NCBI GenBank assembly: GCA_022478985.1
Contig: JAKSZP010008021.1
Location: 110,417 to 174,416, forward strand
Origin: Massospora cicadina
Lineage: Eukaryota; Entomophthoromycota; Entomophthoromycetes; Entomophthorales; Entomophthoraceae
DNA length: 64,000 nt
Reading direction: 5' to 3'
The notes under the pieces were generated by a model. The model did no database searches. It was given only the letters and a program-made list of their open reading frames with translations, and was not told the DNA's origin. Both the position numbers and the translations under genes were made by a program. Shown here one piece after another: positions 22,553-31,389 of this stretch (its first letter is position 1; every line of letters begins with the position of its first letter).

Positions 22553-22740
22553 TAATTTGACTAATAAAGTCAACTAAATTTAATAAGATGAATTATTGTA
22601 GATGGTGATCAGTAAATTGAGCATAATTTGACCAATAAAATAACTAAATCTTAATAAAATGAGTTATTGTAAATGTGATCAGTAAATTTATCAAAGTTTG
22701 ACCAATAAAAGCAACTAAGTCTAAAAAATGAAGTATTAGT
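22553..22740. repeat. ~70-bp tandem repeat, 2.5 units
   Basis: Three blocks repeat the order TTTGAC(C/T)AATAAA, AACTAA(A/G)TCT, A(A/G)T(T/G)ATTGTA and GTGATCAGTAAATT. Units start near 22555, 22627 and 22696; the last lacks the GATCAG part. Confidence 0.65.
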
Positions 22741-23470
22741 ATTTGGTATAAGTTACTATGTATAATATTTATACAATGAATTTGATTTTATATAGAGATA
22801 GTAAGGGTTCAAAAATGATATATAGAGATAGTTGCTTAAAATAAAATGGGAAAAAAGAACCACTTATAAAAATGCACTATTTTTTGGGGGGGGGGAAGAC
22901 CCCTCCTTCAATTTTTTGGGAAAAAAGAACCTCCTTTAAAGAGTGCTCTAAAAAGTATAGAATAATTGAGAAATTATGATTATTCAATAAAACCCTTTTT
23001 GAAGTTGGTGCCATATTCCAACCCGACTTATATATAAATTTTCTCACAAACGCAAATTAGAACTCATTTTAGATTGGGTCCAAGTGTAAACTATAAGCAA
23101 CTTGGAATATACAGTGGTGAGTATATCTACTTAACGCATTCACTGATTGACTGACATCTGAAACCTTCGAGTCTGATAGGTTCAATCTATTTGGGTGAGT
23201 GGGTGAGAATTGCCGAATATTATCAAATCTGAAACTATCAAGTCTGATGGATTCAATCTATTTGGGCGAGGAGGTGAGAATTGGAATAATATCGAATAAT
23301 TCACCAAATTGCCCACCCAAAACTAAACAAAAATCAGTCAGAGTTTTAGGTGGATTATTAAGTAAATTTAAGTTCACCAACTCACCAGCCGCGAGGGCAA
23401 CAGCGAAGCTGTTCGAGTGGCTCAAGCATAGTGCTGGCACAGCCTTTAGGCTGTCAGTGGAGCTCATAAA

Positions 23471-23498
23471 CCCGAGCAACGCCGGATAACTTCACTTT
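23471..23498 (+). mobile_element. Helitron-like 3' end, degraded copy
   Basis: CCCGAGCAACGCCGGATAAC followed by TTCACTTT parallels the better copy at 23549-23576, but the terminal CTAG is changed to CTTT. Confidence 0.4.
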
Positions 23499-23548
23499 AT
23501 AATATAAACCCTAAATTAATCAGTTCAAATTCTCTGGGAATAACTAAA

Positions 23549-23576
23549 CCCAAGCAACGCTGGGTAACTCCACTAG
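23549..23576 (+). mobile_element. Helitron-like 3' end (hairpin plus CTAG)
   Basis: CCCAAGCAACGCTGGG forms a short hairpin (CCCA/TGGG plus GC/GC), followed after 8 nt by CTAG and then T in the flank. A GC-rich hairpin about 10 nt before a CTRR end, inserted 5' of T, is the Helitron 3' signature. The 5' TC end and any Rep/helicase are absent, so this would be a non-autonomous or partial copy. Confidence 0.5.
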
Positions 23577-23746
23577 TATATTATAAATGGGTATAAGTCA
23601 GTTTAAAATATGGCTCGACTTCAAAATGGGGTTTATTGATGATTCATAATTTTCTCAATTATTTCATGTTTTTAGAGCCCTTTTTTGAAGAGGTTCTTTT
23701 TTTCTAAAAAAATTACTAAATGTAGTTATCTGATCATAGCGTTAAG

Positions 23747-23778
23747 GCGGGGATACGATTTTAATACGTAATCCCCGA
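23747..23778. promoter_or_regulatory. Near-palindrome upstream of the host gene
   Basis: GGGGATACG and CGTAATCCCC are inverted around TTTTAATA, about 220-250 bp upstream of the ATG at 23995. It could be a regulator site or a hairpin; the role is unknown. Confidence 0.3.
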
Positions 23779-23936
23779 TTCAATTTAATGAAACCATTTC
23801 GGAAGCCGAATGAATCAAGGGAGTTTGATGGCGAGTCGTTTGGCTTCGCTTAAGCGTCTTGATCAAACCAAAGTTTGTACCAAAAGTCGATACTGAAACA
23901 ACTCAGCAAGTAAGAGTCAGATGAGATTGATTACAT

Positions 23937-23944
23937 TATATATA
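23937..23944 (+). promoter_or_regulatory. TATA-box-like element
   Basis: TATATATA lies 50-58 bases before the ATG at 23995, in the usual range for a core promoter with a short 5' leader. The leader has no upstream ATG after this point. Confidence 0.45.
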
Positions 23945-23994
23945 GGCTAATAGACATTACGCCAAGATCTATTTCGAATATTCAACTCTCAAAG

Positions 23995-25431
23995 ATGCGT
24001 TCAATGCCCTTCCTTGTCATCTTAACGTATGGCTTAGCTTCTAGGGACGTAGTTCGCACAACCCCCGATCCTGAAGAGATGGCGGATGTGGAGATACCCA
24101 TCGTTAAGCCAAATCAGCTGCCTCCAATCAGTGAGCCAGCTAACACTCATCAGGTTAATTATACAAACCCCAACCGAAAACTGAATACAACTCTGGGTTC
24201 GAAACTTCGAGTTTTGCATAAAAGAGCTGAACCAGAGGCATACACTCTCACCCAGTCTGATCTTCCTATTAAAAGTCAAGTTAATAATTTTCTAGAGGTG
24301 CCCAGATACGATCTTATACCACCCATGTTGTTTGATGAGTCAGCTTCTGCCCTTAAAATAGATGAACACCCTACTGAATTAGTTTCACTCACCTCCGCAA
24401 CCCCTAATCAACCAGTTGAACTTACTTTGGAGTCTCCAGATGGTGCTGATCTACAAATACGCAGTGAACAATATCCGATGGAGTCCTCTTTAGCGGGCAA
24501 CAACCCCATTCAATCGGAAACCCCAGAAACACCCATAGAATTGTTTGGAAAGAAACCCAATGATGAGCAAGTTAGCTTTACTTCTCCAGAATCAGTTAGC
24601 GAAGGGCCACAAGGAATAGAGCCTTTTGAAAGCCCTGCCCAGGTGTCGCCACCAGTAGGACAAATTATCTCTAGTCAAAGTTCAATGGTTGGAGTTGCAT
24701 TACCACCTACGGCTTCGATACTAGACCCTGTGCACTCTCCAGCAGCAGTCAATGATGCAGCATCACAAGGACAATCAAGCCATGTTTCAATTACCCCAGA
24801 AGTACCACCTGCTGAGAACAGCTTCCCCGTACAAGCTCACGAGACTCTTCAGGATGGCGAGCTTGTCCCTGCGCAAGGCACAATCGATACAGCAATAACC
24901 CCAACCATCAACGCGTCACCAATTCCCATTGCAACTCCCGATATTGGTATAGCATCTACACAAATCCAACCCGTGGCACTTACCTTGCCAAATACTTTAC
25001 CACTTCTTCCGGAGCAAACGATTCCCACTTCTAGCGTTGTGGTAGCAACTATCGCCAACTCAATTGAGATCCAGCCCTCCGGTACCATTACAGATGTGGC
25101 ACTTCCACTCTCAACAGAAGAATCTATTGTTACCACACAACCAACTGCCACCGAGGCCTCTGACCTTCCTCAGACTTCTGTCATCATCACAGATGAGACA
25201 CTTCCAGCCTCAACCGAGGAATCCATCGTCACCACACAACCAACTTCCGCCGAGGCATCTAATAATCCGAATGATTTTAGTAGGATGGTCAGCTCAGTTC
25301 ACCGTACTGGAACTTCTTTCCCATCTAATAGCTACGTGATCACCTACGTCCCATATTCCGGTAGCTATTTAAATTTATCCTTTACTATCCCTCTATTATT
25401 ACTTCTTATCGCAACAAAATTTTTGCTTTAG
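23995..25431 (+). CDS. Probable GPI-anchored Ser/Thr/Pro-rich secreted protein
   Basis: This single open frame of 478 codons is the only intact long ORF in the window that does not look transposon-derived. Residues 1-16 (MRSMPFLVILTYGLAS) look like a short signal peptide. A Lys-Arg pair at 76-77 followed by AEPEA is a possible Kex2-type cleavage site. Residues 100-430 are rich in Pro, Ser, Thr and Glu and contain no cysteine. Two 25-residue repeats (365-389 and 398-422, both with STEESIVTTQPT) lie 33 residues apart. The C-terminus has small residues (YSGSYLN, 464-470) followed by a hydrophobic end, as in GPI-attachment signals. It is likely a cell-wall or surface mucin/adhesin-like protein; ligand unknown. 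The first ATG after the TATA box was chosen. No conserved domain was recognised. Confidence 0.75.
   Translation: MRSMPFLVILTYGLASRDVVRTTPDPEEMADVEIPIVKPNQLPPISEPANTHQVNYTNPNRKLNTTLGSKLRVLHKRAEPEAYTLTQSDLPIKSQVNNFLEVPRYDLIPPMLFDESASALKIDEHPTELVSLTSATPNQPVELTLESPDGADLQIRSEQYPMESSLAGNNPIQSETPETPIELFGKKPNDEQVSFTSPESVSEGPQGIEPFESPAQVSPPVGQIISSQSSMVGVALPPTASILDPVHSPAAVNDAASQGQSSHVSITPEVPPAENSFPVQAHETLQDGELVPAQGTIDTAITPTINASPIPIATPDIGIASTQIQPVALTLPNTLPLLPEQTIPTSSVVVATIANSIEIQPSGTITDVALPLSTEESIVTTQPTATEASDLPQTSVIITDETLPASTEESIVTTQPTSAEASNNPNDFSRMVSSVHRTGTSFPSNSYVITYVPYSGSYLNLSFTIPLLLLLIATKFLL
25087..25275 (+). repeat. 99-bp in-frame tandem repeat in the GPI-protein gene
   Basis: Two units of 33 codons each carry ACAGATG, ACTTCCA, TCAAC and ACCACACAACCAACT in the same order. 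Changes between them are often at third codon positions. Confidence 0.7.
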
Positions 25432-26100
25432 GTTAAATATAAAATCTCAGTTCAGTATAAAATTTTTCCACTATTTATAAAATCATCAGTTGTAATTTTT
25501 TACCTCTTGTCATAATCGTATGAAAAGTTTAGCAACAACACCATCTAATTATACATGCAGTATTGAGGCATATCTCAATTTTTAAATGATGTATTATGTA
25601 AAATTGTTAAACTTTTAGATACCTCACTGTAGGACAATAGCAGAGATAAGTAGATAATATACTCTAGTGTCTAAACGTAGCCATGTTAGCATCACCTGCT
25701 AATTAACCAATTTTTATAATATGGATAACAATTTTAAGTTGATCCTATATGCTTACTTTTCGATGCCCTGCTCTTTCGTAGCCGATATTCTAAAGTATCT
25801 GCACTAAGTTTTAGGAGTGAGGTTTACTAGTAACGACTCCTTTCTCTTATGATCTCTTTCTACTCATAAAGTATTACAGTTAATACACTTCCTTGTAACC
25901 AAGATAATAACTACATCCTTAGTACCTAAAATTTGATAAGGAGTAAAGCTTTATTGTACAGGGTCAGATGTCTTTTTATTCTTATTTTATCAACTAACCT
26001 TCTCTCAACTGTAAGTATCTATTTAATAATAAATCTACTTGCGACAGGATGACTTTAACATTTATACACACCAAGAAATAAGTTAACCCTTTCAATGATT
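25432..26100. other. 3' flank of the GPI-protein gene, no gene seen
   Basis: AT-rich DNA without ORFs of note. The sequence GTTAAATATAAAATCTCAG follows the stop. A canonical AATAAA signal close to the stop is not obvious. Confidence 0.35.
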
Positions 26101-26101
26101 C

Positions 26102-26161
26102 GACGCATATATGCGTCCAAAAAATGGGGGGTGATGTAAATCTAAAAACGCATATATGCGT
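26102..26161. repeat. Two 14-bp perfect palindromes in tandem
   Basis: ACGCATATATGCGT occurs at 26103-26116 (extended by G/C to 16 bp, 26102-26117) and again at 26148-26161. Both are followed by CCAAAAAATG. The spacing is 45 bp between equivalent positions. This looks like a paired binding site or the edges of a small duplicated element. Confidence 0.7.
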
Positions 26162-26209
26162 CCAAAAAATGAGATTTACATATATTTATTTCAAAATTTG
26201 TCGAATATT

Positions 26210-26297
26210 CGTGTTACAAAGACCAAATTTACCAAAAATTTGTTACGAACAAAGACAAATCTACTAGATATTTATGTTACGGACAAAGACCAAAATG
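26210..26297 (+). repeat. Short triplicated motif GTTAC...AAAGAC(C)AAA
   Basis: GTTACAAAGACCAAAT (26213), GTTACGAACAAAGACAAAT (26242) and GTTACGGACAAAGACCAAAA (26276) occur with ~30-bp spacing, just after the palindromes. Confidence 0.55.
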
Positions 26298-26399
26298 ATT
26301 ACAAAAAGAGTGAACGTCGGCTAAGAAATTCGTGCCAAATTTAAGGCCAAAAAATGGATGATTTTTTTTGAAAATCACTGAATGGTTAATCTCAAAATA

Positions 26400-27150
26400 G
26401 TCTAAACTCCCCCTCTCAAAAAATGAGATAAAGTGTTACCTTAACATCAAAGAGAAGTTTAAATCTAAGAGATAATGTAAGCTTTCATATCTCTATCACA
26501 ACACGCTTAAGAGCTGATAAACGGGGTGTGGATACATCAGCTTAAAGAGGAGTGTAAGGTCGAGAGAAGTACCCCTACCATATCACATGGTGGTAAAATT
26601 ATATGGTGTAATGGTTTAGTTTCTTCTTCTAAACAAAGATTTATGATATCAGAGATGTTTGCTAAACCTTAAAGGTCCAACTCAAAGTTGCATCATATAT
26701 CTACCCCTTTACCCTCAACTTTATTTCCTTTTATTAATTACTTTTTTATATATCTTTACCATTTTCAGAGAAATTAACAATTTTGAATGAGATGAGCCAT
26801 TAACAAGCTTCCCAGCAGGTGCGTGCACTGCCATTAAGAATTGGGCATTATACCATATCTCATGCTATAATAACTAACGTAAAATGTAAAAATAAGGAAA
26901 GTTTGCTAAATCATAGGGTATCAAGTTGGTCGTTTTACATGATCTGAAATGCACTGTTGGGACAGGGGGATAAAATATGACCATCCAAGTTAAATGGTTC
27001 TTGGTCTATGAATACCCCAGCGTAAGGATATTTTTATTATGTATACAATCAAAATAAAAAATTTCTAGAATTGACAAATATCCATAGTGATAGCTAAATA
27101 TCAGTGTCACCTAGAATTAATGCATATGAACAGTATTAATCACTTTATTC
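26400..27150. other. Unassigned AT-rich DNA
   Basis: No coding frame, RNA gene or repeat partner was recognised. It holds the local palindromic stretch ATCACATGGTGGT and CT-rich runs only. Confidence 0.3.
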
Positions 27151-30100
27151 ACTGGGATTAAATATATAGGGTTTGAGGTACCGATTATTTGGGTTTTATT
27201 ATCAGTAACTTCCAAGACAATATCTTCACCCAATTCAATTGCCCATTTATGGCAGATATCAAACAATATCTTTGAAGTGTAATCAGCCTTTTAATTTGAG
27301 TTTAAACCATGACATTAGAGTTAACCAATCCTCTATATCAGTTTCTAACCCTAATATGAGAAGTTATCAATTCTCCAGATTGGGTTTAAAATTCTACCAT
27401 AAGAGGTGATTGATTTTTTATATCCAGTTGGAATCCCAACAACATCCTCTCCTAGATCTTAGTGTAGGGTATAAAGAGCTATAAATATTGGGCATCTACC
27501 CAATTCAGTACGATATCCCAAGTAATTTTGACAATCAAATGTTACTTCCCCTCCTTATAAAATGTCAATTTTAGGCCCTGATTAAAATAAAGCTAATTCG
27601 TTGTCTCTTCCACCTGGCCAGTGATGGTAAAAAAGATTTTAATCACCTAGCTGTAAACTAAAAAGGTGGGCTTGTTTGACATTGAACCAATCTGTTTCTT
27701 TAGAGGTGGTAATGGACAAATAATCAAGGCCAGGACCTTAATAGGAATGAGTTTAATCAGCAATAATCAGCAATAGCTTCCATAGCAACTTTAGGGCTTT
27801 GGTCAAGGGTTTATCAAACATATATTGTAATTTGGAAGGCTATTGAAGATTCCTTTCATATAAAGCATGGAAGGAGGACATTTTGATAGTCTGACGGTGA
27901 CTGATTTGGTAAGCCAAAATTGTACTGGACAAATATTGCATAAAGTTTATATGATCAGTAGAGGACATTTTCCAAAGGGTTACAATTAGTATAGCATTGG
28001 CTTGGCTTACAATACCATCAAATGCAGGATGATAGGGGGTGTAAACACTTGAATGTATCCTATTAAATAAGAAAAAACTTGAACCAGTGATGACTGAAAT
28101 ATTAGTCAACTTCCAAGAGAATTAAATTGGGATACCCATGTTGTTGGGGGATGATTTGATTATATAAGAACGAGGTGATAGCTTGTGGTGAAAGCTGAAA
28201 AAAGGTATGTGGCTTCAATCCATTTAGTGAGATAATTGATGGGCAGCAAGAAAAAGTTGATAGTTATTGGATGCTCAAGGTAGAAAGCCTACAACATAAT
28301 TAATGCTCATGTTAAGAAGGTTTAGAAGTAGGTACCACTTGATTTTGGGGGAGAGGAGTAGGTCTAGTTTAGCTTTTGCATACTAAGCAGAACTTTTATA
28401 CTTTATGTATTGTGGGAAATATCCATTTCCAGTACCATTGAGACTTGAGCTATTGGTAGGTTTTTGAATTTCACAATATCCAATTTCTAGGTGTCCTTTT
28501 TAAATGATATCCATTTGTTTGGAGGGAAAAATATATGGTAGCCATTTGATTGACACTAGCTTGTAGAGGTGACCATCACAAAATTAAATATTCAATGACC
28601 TTTTCTACTCTTTTTATAAAAATGGGCTCCTCTTCCCACATTGAAAGTTGACTTAAGAGATCAAATAGTCAACCTTCATATAAGTTTGTTAGATTTTAGA
28701 TAGGTAATTGAGACAAACAATCTATGTTTTGGTATATTGGACTTGGGTGATGGATTATGTAGAAAGCATAATTTTTAAATTCTTAAACCTCCTTGAAACA
28801 GGCGCCCATTAGGATCTTCCATCTTTTTTGGAGCAAACACAAGGATGCATGATCTGTAATTATAGTGAAGTAAAACTGTATATTTAGAATAAAATGTTTG
28901 ATGGTCATTAAGACAGTCAAGAACTTACGTTCTATTGCATTATACTTGCGTTCAGCTTTCTCATAATGTTTTGCAGTAATTGGCGATGGGATAGTCCACT
29001 AATTTTTATCATGCTGGGTTAGTATAGAATTTATAGCAATATTGCTAGCATCAGTGAAAAATAAAAAAGTTATCTAAATTGAGGTGCATAAGAACATAGG
29101 AGTGAGAGCTAAGCATGATATATACTAAAAGGATTGTTGTTGTTGTTCTTCTACTCACTGGCTAACTCCCTTATTTAACATAAAGAATAAGGGTTCAAGC
29201 ATATCTACAAAATTAAAAACAAATTATCAATAACTGACCTTTTTTAGAAAACTGTCATTTAAAAGAGACTTAGTTGGTGACATTCAGAAGATGGAAGCTG
29301 ATTTAACATTCATTGGTAAATTTTTATTGACTCATGAAATGACCTAGTAGTCCATTTTATTTCTAAAGAAGGAACACCTAAAAGGTATCAGTTTTCAATT
29401 AAGCTTGTTTATTCAGTGGAAGAAATCCTAAGGTGAGCTGAATAAGAAATGAAATTTTTCAAAAAATATGGCATATCATCAATTTGACTGACATACAGAA
29501 TCACTTTTTGTCTCCATATTAAGCCATCTGCTCTTTGCAGGGCGAAGGGGCATTGCATAGCCCTGCAGCATCCACATAGGATTGTAAGTCCTTTATTAGA
29601 GATAAGAGAACATTTTCTGCGATCCTCTGGGGAATAGGGTAATCTTTCATTAGCCACTAATGAAATTCCTTCACAGAAAACTTCCATCTAGACATTATAC
29701 ATAAGTTTTCACCTAAATGAGGAGGGGTAACTATCTTTTTCCTAAAGAAATTAACGTGGTAATAAGACATTATGATCTGACGACCTGCATCCCTTTTTGT
29801 GGAATAAAAGAAGAAGGGAAGCCCAAGGGTTTTTAGATGGTATGAGTCGTCCAGCCTCAAATAGCTGTTTTGATCAAGAGCCTTTTGGGCCTTTCCACTT
29901 TGGACTTCTAATAAGTTTGAGCTTTGAAAGGATTATGATTTTTGGTTCACTCAAAGGATTAAAACATACATTTTCACATAATCTCATGTCCATTAGAAGA
30001 TCTATCTTAGTATCCATTCTAATGAGGCTTCTACATTGTAGTTGACCTGAAGTAAGGGTGTCCCCATTAAACCTTTGACTAGGAAATTTGTGGTAGGTGG

Positions 30101-30660
30101 GCCAATTCCTAATTTTTGTAGAGTGCAAAACAGTATACATCCATAATTTGTTCATTGGTTCATGGTCTGACAAGGCCGTTGGCAGCATGCTGTGGGATTT
30201 AAAGAGACTATTTGGTTAAGTTACAGAAAATGGAGATAAACTTTTCTTAGGAGGGGTCTAGGATCCTGGGACTGGTCAAAGCTTTTTTAATAGAAAGTCT
30301 AGTTTGTCCATATATTTTTAGAACATGAGTAAGTGGATATGAATTAAACCTAAAGAGCTATTACAACATGGGAGCGTGGAGGTATAATAAAGTAATAGGA
30401 GGCATAGGATCGCTTTTCACCCTTGGCATCAATAGGATCAGGTGACAGCTTAGTTTTAGGCCCTAGGATTTGGTATTCTATACAACAGATGAAAATAGGA
30501 TACTTGATAAGACAAGAACGCTTCTTGAGAGCCCTTTTGTTTTTGGATGGGGGATTTAATAGCAGTGTTAAGAGATGTACCAGAAGAGAAATATTGTTCT
30601 CTATAATTAATTATACATTTACTTTCACGCATTTATTAGACTCCAATGAGTAAATCAAGA
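27150..30660 (-). mobile_element. Gypsy-1: decayed Ty3/gypsy pol, minus strand
   Basis: Read from high to low coordinates the pol order is intact. The RT N-part is at 29657-29860 (LPFFFYSTKRDAGRQIIMSY) and RT continues at 29409-29687 (RKCSLISNKGL, QCPFALQRADGL). RNase H is at about 28800-28990 (AKHYEKAERKYNAIERKFLT, then ITDHASL). The integrase C-part is at 27840-28109 (YHPAFDGIVSQAN, then SHRQTIKMSSFHALYER), followed by a linker/chromodomain-like remnant to about 27150. A protease/linker region may lie at 29874-30188. Frames are broken throughout. LTRs were not identified and the limits are approximate. Confidence 0.78.
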
Positions 30661-31389
30661 CTGTCAGGATTTAAGATAATGAGCAATCTAAAATCCCTAC
30701 CCAAATAGAGCCTTAACCAATCAACCCTTGAACTAGTGCAAACAGAACCTTATCCAGAAGGCACTGAAGCTAAATTTTATTAGGAAGCATCATGCATATG
30801 AGAATCAATAAAACACCTTCAGGAATGCCATCCCTGCTTCTTGAATCATGAGAGGCTATGCCCCCACTTCTGCTGTCACAAGGATGATGCAGTACAATGA
30901 GGGTGCCGCCCATGTGGTTGATCAAGAAGGCAGTAAAAGATCCTAATCTTAAAGGGCCACAAAGGTCCCTGAGGTACCATGTCCCATGCGCCCTATAAAT
31001 ATTGACACTTTCTAACTCAAAAAAGCTGCTTATAATCCCTCCATCTTTTCGTTTTTTGACTTTCCATTAATTTGCAGCTTTGAGTCCATTTTTGGAATTT
31101 GGCAACAGTCAAGTGAACTGTTACGCTGAGAGAAGTGATCTTCACTACAAAACTCTGGCTTTCCTAAGTGGAAACGTCTATCACAGTACTTGAGAATATT
31201 ACCAGTTACAAAGACCAATATGCTGATCGGATATGAAGCGTTGCTTGACAATTAGTACCTTGTAGTATAAAGTGCTGCCCATGCAGCCTGAGAGTCTAGA
31301 ATTCCAGGCCACTTTCCAGTTCTTTCTGCCATCAGTTGATGAAAATCAGTATCAACTCAGTACAAGAACCTTAATGACATTGTACAACA
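30661..31389. other. Junction between Gypsy-1 and Gypsy-3, unassigned
   Basis: Short unrelated open frames only (for example 31030-31251 minus). It may hold degraded LTRs or gag of either element, but I could not pair repeats. Confidence 0.3.

Larger units (their letters stand above)
22910..23714. mobile_element. Element with ~127-bp terminal inverted repeats
   Basis: 22912-23038 and the reverse complement of 23581-23713 align over their length: AAAAAAGAACCTC, GCTCTAAAAA, AATAATTGAGAAA, ATTATGA, CAATAAA and GACTTATA occur in order in both. The interior has a twofold ~65-bp duplication (23155-23283: GAGTCTGATAGGTTCAATC, GGTGAGAATTG) and two Helitron-like 3' ends. No transposase is encoded. 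A further copy of the GGGAAAAAAGAACC start lies at 22847-22860. No TSD was found, so the borders are approximate. Confidence 0.6.

Noticed and set aside
22553..22740. A CRISPR array
   Set aside because: The units are contiguous tandem repeats without spacers.
23199..23489. 96-codon + strand ORF upstream of the GPI-protein gene
   Set aside because: It runs through a local duplication and a Helitron-like hairpin inside the TIR element; no domain and low-complexity origin.
26102..26297. A CRISPR array
   Set aside because: Only two palindromes and three loose motifs, with no regular repeat-spacer pattern or cas genes, in a eukaryotic context.
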